Of a stretch of DNA of 10,625 bases, positions 6,474 through 10,625 are shown in pieces (position 1 is the stretch's first letter; each line of letters starts with the position of its first letter). The DNA lies in the NCBI GenBank assembly GCA_028276125.1, contig JAPYWY010000029.1, positions 1 to 10,625 of the forward strand, given 5' to 3'. Both the position numbers and the translations under genes were made by a program. The notes under the pieces are model-generated. The model ran no database searches and was not told the origin of the DNA. It saw only the letters and a program-made list of their open reading frames with translations. The DNA comes from Pseudothermotoga sp. (lineage in GTDB: Bacteria; Thermotogota; Thermotogae; Thermotogales; DSM-5069).

Positions 6474-6962
6474 ATGTTCAAGAGGATGGTCCTCGTGGTG
6501 GCCGCTGTTCTCGTGATAGTTTTTTCAGTCGGCGCAACCTTCAAGAACAGGACCTGGAAAACTGATTTTCCCTACATCGGCGCTTTCTTCTGTCACAACG
6601 ACGACTACGTGAGATTCTACTGCACCCAGGACATGCATCGCTTCTACTACATGACCGCTAAAGACTCCAGCGCGTTCGTCGAATTCTACATCGATGGAGT
6701 GAGACAGGGAGTTGTCAACGAGCTTCCGGCAAACAAATGGAATTCGAAGCATTTCTCCATCGCGAACTGGACGCACTTTGACCTTGGACCAGGTTTCATT
6801 GGGCACGAGGTGGAGATTCATTTTCGTGAAAACGTCACCGTCAATGGTTTTAGATGCCCCGAAAACGACATCATGATCAAGCTTGAAGACAACAGCTTGG
6901 CAACATTGTGGAAAAACGTTGATTCGACCACATACTGCGACCTGGACCTGTTCGCAAAGTGA
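6474..6962 (+). CDS. Small secreted four-cysteine protein, unrecognised
   Basis: An exported protein of 162 residues that I do not recognise. It has a clear signal peptide: MFKR, a hydrophobic core (about 5-19), then GA with likely cleavage near residues 21-22. The mature part is rich in aromatic residues and has four cysteines (40, 50, 128, 155), an even number that would allow two disulfides outside the cytoplasm. Sequence such as FVEFYIDGVRQGVV and GHEVEIHFRENVTV suggests a compact beta-sandwich. Start ATG at 6474 is supported by AGAGGGGG 8 nt upstream. The first 15 nt (ATGTTCAAGAGGATS) match the ancestral start of the neighbouring pseudogene, but the mature proteins show no evident similarity. 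A strong terminator follows the stop. Confidence 0.85.
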   Translation: MFKRMVLVVAAVLVIVFSVGATFKNRTWKTDFPYIGAFFCHNDDYVRFYCTQDMHRFYYMTAKDSSAFVEFYIDGVRQGVVNELPANKWNSKHFSIANWTHFDLGPGFIGHEVEIHFRENVTVNGFRCPENDIMIKLEDNSLATLWKNVDSTTYCDLDLFAK

Positions 6963-6976
6963 AGATCATTTTTACT

Positions 6977-7000
6977 GGCTGCCTTGCGGCAGCCTTTTTT
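6977..7000 (+). terminator. Rho-independent terminator after the small secreted protein
   Basis: A perfect 7-bp stem (GGCTGCC with GGCAGCC), a TTGC loop and six Ts, 14 nt after the stop codon. Confidence 0.93.
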
Positions 7001-7038
7001 GTGGATTTACACCCCGATGACTTCACGTGAGTGACATG

Positions 7039-7363
7039 ATAACTTTTGCCCCTTAGCTGCCTGCACCTATCTTTGGTCAATGCTTTTGAAAACGAGATCT
7101 GCGTTACTTTAGTCTCCCTGTCGGGGTTTCTCCTTGCCTTTGAGCGAAAAGACGGTCAAGTCATCAATCTTTTCAGTCAGAAGCTTACAATCCTCTCATA
7201 ACCCAGCTTGCCGCATGACACCGTCTTTAACCAACTGTTGTTGGTGCTTTCTGCAAGTACATTCCTGGCAGGTGCTAAGTCTCCCGAGAATGTTAACACA
7301 GACAGAGATCAGGAAAAAACACGAGCAAGGCAAAGAATAAATGAGAATATCGCGCGTAGTTAA
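7039..7363 (+). pseudogene. Possible coding debris in the intergenic region
   Basis: One frame is open from after a TAA near 7036 to TAA 7199-7201 (contains VTLVSLSGFLLAFERKDGQV). It then continues to TAA 7361-7363 with protein-like sequence (LLLVLSASTFLAGAKSPENV and a charged tail). There is no start with a ribosome binding site and I cannot name a family. It may be a remnant of a gene inactivated by a single stop, or a chance open frame. Confidence 0.25.
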
Positions 7364-7410
7364 AGTTGGCTGCTATTTCTCAGGCAGCTCGTCATTTGTC
7401 TGGCCTTGAC

Positions 7411-7439
7411 TTGTGCTACGCCCTTGGGCAAGATATGAG
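7411..7439 (+). promoter_or_regulatory. Putative promoter of the lacI-type/ribose ABC operon
   Basis: TTGTGC (7411-7416) and TATGAG (7434-7439) are separated by exactly 17 bp. The boxes are weak, but the predicted start falls at about 7446, directly against the first operator at 7448, which is the expected layout for a repressible promoter. Confidence 0.4.
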
Positions 7440-7447
7440 TGGTGGGT

Positions 7448-7485
7448 TGAAAACGTTTTCAAGAACGTTTTCAGAAACGTTTTCA
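7448..7485. promoter_or_regulatory. Triple overlapping LacI-type operators at a 12-bp period
   Basis: TGAAAACGTTTTCA (7448-7461) is a perfect 14-bp palindrome matching the LacI/CcpA operator consensus. Two further copies, each 11/14 identical to it, are centred at 7466/7467 and 7478/7479. The central CG steps are therefore exactly 12 bp apart and neighbouring 14-bp sites share 2 bp. The array starts just after the predicted promoter and ends 24 bp before the regulator gene, so autoregulation by that LacI-family protein is the simplest reading. A second LacI-family protein or a CcpA-like regulator is possible. Confidence 0.85.
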
Positions 7486-7509
7486 CAACGAAGACCGTGA
7501 GGGGGTCTC

Positions 7510-8562
7510 ATGGCGAAGCAAAGGAATAACTCCATCAACATCAAAAGTGTGGCTCAACTTGCTGGTGTCTCAATTTCCACTGTGTCGAGAGTTATAAATT
7601 CCCCAGAAAGTGTCAGCGAGGAACTACGAGAGCGTGTCAGAAAAGCCATAGAGGAGCTGGGGTACCGTCCAAACCAAATAGCGAGAAGTTTACGAACCGG
7701 TTCAACCAAGGTAGTTGGATTCATAATACCTGATATAACGAACCCTGCATTCCTGCTGATGGTTAAAGGCGCCGAGGATTACTTGAAGCGAAAAGGTTAC
7801 ATGTTCATAGTCTGTGGAACAGATCACAACATCGAGGAAGAGACGAAGCTTTTGAAGACACTTCTTTCGCAGAGTGTGGAGGGGATTATTGTTACATGTT
7901 CTGGTGGTCGCAACTCCAGTTTCGCGAAGACAATACAGGATTCCGGGGTCAAGTTGGTGTTCATGGATCGACGTTACGAAGACATCGACCTGCCTTACGT
8001 TGGTGTTGATAACACCGCTGGTATGGAAAAAATAACGGACTTGTTAGTGCAAACAGGTCACAGGTCGTTCGTTTACCTCAGCGGTGAGAGGAACACGTCG
8101 AGTGCCAAAGAACGCCTACGAGGTTTCATGAAAAGCATGAAAAAACACGGCGTGAAAGATTACCAAGTTCTCTACGGGAGGTTCACATTTGAGAGTGGCT
8201 ACGAACTGACCAAGAAGCTCAAGAAGATTCCAGAAGCAGTGGTTGGTGGGAATGATTTGGTCGCCCTCGGTGCCATTGAAGCTCTGAACGAAATGGGCTA
8301 TCACGTTCCGGACGACGTGAGTGTTGTTGGTTTCGATGACATGTTTTACAGCAAATATTCGAAACCTGGTCTCACAACTGTGAGGCAACCGATATACGAA
8401 ATGGGGTACATAGCCGGCAAAGTCCTTTGGCAACTACTTTCTGGAAAGAATGTTAGGAAACGTGTCACGATACTTCAGACGGACATCGTCTTGAGAGAAA
8501 CCGTGAAAGAAAGAAATGCCTCCGACAGGAGGCTCACTGAGAAGGTGGAGGTGGTTTCATGA
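7510..8562 (+). CDS. LacI-family transcriptional regulator of the sugar ABC operon
   Basis: A DNA-binding repressor of 350 residues. The helix-turn-helix spans about 11-30 (IKSVAQLAGVSISTVSRVIN), followed by the hinge region GYRPNQIARSLRTG (51-64), where Leu61 would insert into the operator minor groove. The effector domain (66-335) shows VVGFIIPDITNPAF at 68-81, GNDLVALGA at 247-255, VVGFDD at 272-277 and TTVRQP at 289-294, all typical of the ribose-regulator branch. The extra 15 or so residues after the LRET block are charged. ATG 7510 has GAGGGGG just upstream. Its stop overlaps the start of the binding-protein gene by 4 bp, so the two are translationally coupled. It most likely binds the triple operator at 7448-7485 and responds to the transported sugar or a phosphorylated derivative. 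Confidence 0.95.
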   Translation: MAKQRNNSINIKSVAQLAGVSISTVSRVINSPESVSEELRERVRKAIEELGYRPNQIARSLRTGSTKVVGFIIPDITNPAFLLMVKGAEDYLKRKGYMFIVCGTDHNIEEETKLLKTLLSQSVEGIIVTCSGGRNSSFAKTIQDSGVKLVFMDRRYEDIDLPYVGVDNTAGMEKITDLLVQTGHRSFVYLSGERNTSSAKERLRGFMKSMKKHGVKDYQVLYGRFTFESGYELTKKLKKIPEAVVGGNDLVALGAIEALNEMGYHVPDDVSVVGFDDMFYSKYSKPGLTTVRQPIYEMGYIAGKVLWQLLSGKNVRKRVTILQTDIVLRETVKERNASDRRLTEKVEVVS

Positions 8563-9512
8563 GAAGGTTGATCGTCCTGGTGGTCGTCGCGGCTATCTTC
8601 CTCGTGGGAGTCACCAGCGTCTTTGCTGAGTCTAAGGGAAAGGTCGCAGTCGTCATTTCTACGCTGAACAACCCGTGGTTCGTTGTACTCGCCGATGCGG
8701 CAAAGCAGAGGGCAGAGGAGCTCGGTTACGAAGTGACGGTCTTCGATTCACAAAACGACACAGCAAAGGAATCTGCACATTTTGACACGATCATCTCGGC
8801 TGGCTTCAAAGCAATCCTCTTCAACCCAACAGACGCGGATGGTTCCATCGCCAACGTCCGACGAGCGAAACAGGCAGGTATTCCTGTGTTCTGCATCGAC
8901 AGAGGTATCAACGCAAGAGGCCTCGCGGTAGCTCAGATTTACTCTGATAACTACTACGGCGGTGTGCTGATGGGTGAATACTTCGTCAAATTCATGAAAG
9001 AGAAATTCAAGGACATGAAGACGATACCATATGCGGAACTGTTGGGGATCCTCAGCGCACAGCCAACGTGGGACAGGTCGAACGGCTTCCACTCTGTTGT
9101 TGACAACTACAAAGAGTTCGTGATGGTGGCTCAGCAGTGTGCAGAGTTCGACAGAGACACCGGATTCAAGGTTACAGAACAGATACTCCAAGCGCATCCA
9201 GAAATAAAGGCAATCTGGTGCGGTAACGACGCTATGGCTCTGGGTGCTTTGAAAGCTGTTGAGGCAGCTGGAAGGAAAGATATCTTCATCTTCGGGTTCG
9301 ACGGTGCGGAAGATGTGATTTACGCGATTCAGGAAGGTAAACAAATCGTCGCAACGATCATGCAGTTCCCGAAGCTGATGTCGAGACTTGCAGCCGAGTG
9401 GGCAGACCAGTATCTCAGAGGCGAGAGGCAGTTCCCAGAAATTGTACCAGTCACAGTCGAACTTGTCACGACTGAGAACATCGGGAAGTATGCACCTTAC
9501 GGCCGTAAGTGA
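8559..9512 (+). CDS. rbsB: Ribose-type sugar ABC transporter substrate-binding protein
   Basis: A periplasmic binding protein of 317 residues with a signal peptide ending at VFA (residue 23). It aligns by eye along its whole length with E. coli RbsB, whose ribose-contact residues have counterparts here: Asn38, Phe41, Asn89 (FNPTDADG), Asp114-Arg115, Arg173, Phe197 (AEFDR), Asn223 (GNDAMALGA), Asp248 (FGFDG) and Gln269 (MQFP). The one clear change is Trp40 in place of the stacking Phe15 (NNPWF versus NNPFF). It therefore binds ribose or a closely related sugar. The start is supported by GGAGG (8547-8551). It is cotranslated with lacI (ATGA) and followed by a strong hairpin. The symbol is by similarity; the sugar is not proven. 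Confidence 0.92.
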   Translation: MRRLIVLVVVAAIFLVGVTSVFAESKGKVAVVISTLNNPWFVVLADAAKQRAEELGYEVTVFDSQNDTAKESAHFDTIISAGFKAILFNPTDADGSIANVRRAKQAGIPVFCIDRGINARGLAVAQIYSDNYYGGVLMGEYFVKFMKEKFKDMKTIPYAELLGILSAQPTWDRSNGFHSVVDNYKEFVMVAQQCAEFDRDTGFKVTEQILQAHPEIKAIWCGNDAMALGALKAVEAAGRKDIFIFGFDGAEDVIYAIQEGKQIVATIMQFPKLMSRLAAEWADQYLRGERQFPEIVPVTVELVTTENIGKYAPYGRK

Positions 9513-9518
9513 ATTTGA

Positions 9519-9545
9519 CACCCCGGACCTTTCTGGTCCGGGGTG
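9519..9545 (+). promoter_or_regulatory. Strong intercistronic hairpin after the binding-protein gene
   Basis: A perfect 11-bp stem (CACCCCGGACC with its complement) and a TTTCT loop begin 6 nt after the stop. No U-tract follows, so it is unlikely to be a full terminator. It probably protects the upstream mRNA from 3' decay and lowers expression downstream. Only 3 nt separate it from the GGGGG ribosome binding site of the next gene (9549-9553), so it could also limit ribosome access. Confidence 0.75.
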
Positions 9546-9560
9546 CTTGGGGGAACATTG

Positions 9561-10202
9561 ATGAGAAAGAGAATCATCTTAACGTCATTGGTAGTGCTGG
9601 CAGCATTCTTGATCTACAGATCCTGTAAGGTAGTACCGTTGAGCTCAATCAAAGCAAGTTTTGACCCGAAAGCCTATGCACACACTGTTGTTTGGCCCAA
9701 ATTACAGAGCCAGTTAGCAGATCTTAAAAAAGCTGATGCTTATGAGGTGCTTGAAGCCTTCGATACCAATCCTGAGGAAGCGCACGAGAAGTTCGCTAAG
9801 ACAGTTGGTGTATCGAACTACAGATACTACATAGTGGAGGGCTCAGGCCAGATCGTTTCCGTTGATGAAGACGGCATTCTGGTGCAGGTGCGCCCTGACT
9901 CAGAGAAACCTGAGTTTTACATCACATCCCGTGTGTTCGGCAACACGATCGTTATGGCAACGGGGATCATCAAGATGGAAGATTTTGACAGAATCATGGA
10001 CTTTAACTTGGTTTCCACGGCACTGAATCAAATCGTTCGCGATGAAGTGGCTCTACCAATTATGAGCTCGCTGAAAGACAGAAACGTTCAAGGAGCGGTC
10101 GTCAGATTTCTGGGCCTTTTCAACGTTCTCAAAGACGACCCTATCAAATACCCAATCAACGTTATACCCCTGAGACTCGAGTTGATCCAAGGAGGTTATT
10201 GA
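9561..10202 (+). CDS. DUF2291-family membrane-anchored periplasmic protein of the sugar ABC operon
   Basis: A protein of 213 residues matching the DUF2291 'predicted periplasmic lipoprotein' family, which recurs in ribose/xylose-type ABC operons and has no established function. An N-terminal hydrophobic segment (about 5-19) precedes SCKVVPL, the typical family opening. The lipobox is poor (YRS before Cys22), so the protein may be anchored by its N-terminal helix instead of lipid. The body (FDPKAYAHTVVWPKLQ, YYIVEGSGQIVSVDEDGILVQV, VFGNTIVMATGIIKMEDF) fits the family's mixed alpha/beta domain. ATG 9561 is chosen over the in-frame GTG at 9543 because GGGGG (9549-9553) sits 7 nt before it, and the GTG lies inside the hairpin stem. 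It stands between the binding-protein and ATPase genes and probably supports the transporter at the membrane. Confidence 0.82.
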   Translation: MRKRIILTSLVVLAAFLIYRSCKVVPLSSIKASFDPKAYAHTVVWPKLQSQLADLKKADAYEVLEAFDTNPEEAHEKFAKTVGVSNYRYYIVEGSGQIVSVDEDGILVQVRPDSEKPEFYITSRVFGNTIVMATGIIKMEDFDRIMDFNLVSTALNQIVRDEVALPIMSSLKDRNVQGAVVRFLGLFNVLKDDPIKYPINVIPLRLELIQGGY

Positions 10203-10208
10203 GCCAGC

Positions 10209-10625
10209 ATGAATGACACGATGAACGATTCCAAAATCATCCTTGAGGCAAAAAATATAACAAAAACCTTCCCCGGTGTCGTAGCAGTGAACGATGTCTC
10301 CTTTTCCGTGAAAGAAGGTATCGTGACAGCCATCGTGGGGGAAAACGGCGCGGGTAAATCAACCTTAATGAAAATTCTCGCAGGAGTGTATTCCGATTAC
10401 ATCGGAAAAATCTTACTCAAAGGAAAAGAGGTTCGCTTCAAGAACCCGCGGGAAGCGATTGACGCTGGCATCGTGTTGATACCACAGGAGCTCGATCTTG
10501 TACCGAATTTGACTGTGATGGAGAACATCCACCTGGGCAGGGAACCACTTGATTTTTGGGGATTCGTGAATTACAGAAAGATGTACGTACAGACCAAAGA
10601 TCTGCTTTCGAAGGTGCGCCTCAAA
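10209..10625 (+). CDS. rbsA: Ribose-type sugar ABC transporter ATP-binding protein, N-terminal part
   Basis: The first 139 residues of a double-cassette ATPase of the RbsA/MglA type, cut by the right edge. It energises sugar import at the inner membrane. ITKTFPGVVAVNDVSF (17-32) is the characteristic A-loop region of this subfamily, GENGAGKST (44-52) is an intact Walker A, and LIPQELDLVPNLTVMENI (90-107) carries the Q-loop Gln93 and the block that separates sugar ATPases from others. The start is ATG 10209, 6 nt after the DUF2291 stop. The GGAGGT at 10191-10196 is 12 nt upstream, rather far, and ATG 10221 is an alternative with no better site. A permease gene (rbsC) is expected downstream. 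Confidence 0.93.
   Translation, partial: MNDTMNDSKIILEAKNITKTFPGVVAVNDVSFSVKEGIVTAIVGENGAGKSTLMKILAGVYSDYIGKILLKGKEVRFKNPREAIDAGIVLIPQELDLVPNLTVMENIHLGREPLDFWGFVNYRKMYVQTKDLLSKVRLK

Noticed and set aside
7448..7485. Short CRISPR-like or tandem-repeat array
   Set aside because: The 12-bp units are palindromic operator sequences with no spacers; a regulator gene follows directly.
8748..9521. Long minus-strand frame opposite the ribose-binding protein
   Set aside because: Antisense shadow of a strongly supported rbsB-like gene.

Overview
The window looks like a chromosomal segment of a thermophilic Thermotogota bacterium, most likely Thermotoga or Pseudothermotoga. This is inferred from heavy AGA/AGG arginine codon use, strong purine-rich ribosome binding sites (GGAGG or GGGGGG), GTG and TTG starts, tight ATGA overlaps, and a ribose-type ABC operon with a DUF2291 gene between the binding-protein and ATPase genes. 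I recall a small unknown gene at that position in the T. maritima rbs cluster. No species can be named from sequence alone.

Layout. (1) 1-1497, minus strand: a two-kinase sugar operon. A PfkB-family kinase of the 1-phosphofructokinase/tagatose-6-phosphate kinase type overlaps by 4 bp an FGGY-family carbohydrate kinase that runs off the left edge. (2) 1771-3850, plus strand: a small YkvA/DUF1232 membrane protein, then a 548-residue secreted, beta-rich protein I do not recognise, closed by a good terminator. (3) 3927-4808, minus strand: a fumarylacetoacetate hydrolase (FAH) family enzyme. (4) 4809-6962: a gene-poor, decayed region. It holds a possible gene remnant, a copy of the leader that precedes the 548-residue gene, and a pseudogene of that protein (three frameshifts, a stop and a large internal deletion), followed by an intact 162-residue secreted protein with four cysteines. 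(5) 6963-7509: an intergenic stretch with possible coding debris, ending in a promoter and three overlapping LacI-type operators at an exact 12-bp period. (6) 7510-10625, plus strand: lacI-type regulator, ribose-type binding protein, DUF2291 protein and the start of the ABC ATPase. The operon continues beyond the right edge.

How the parts work together. In the plus-strand operon the regulator is translationally coupled to the binding protein and probably represses its own operon through the triple operator. A strong hairpin without a U-tract between the binding-protein and DUF2291 genes probably sets the usual excess of binding protein over membrane components. The minus-strand kinases would serve phosphorylation of a sugar, but no sequence evidence links them to the transporter. 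The secreted-protein region (2204-3850, 5536-6394, 6474-6962) looks like a lineage-specific envelope gene family under duplication and decay. I see no defence system, CRISPR array, RNA gene or insertion sequence.
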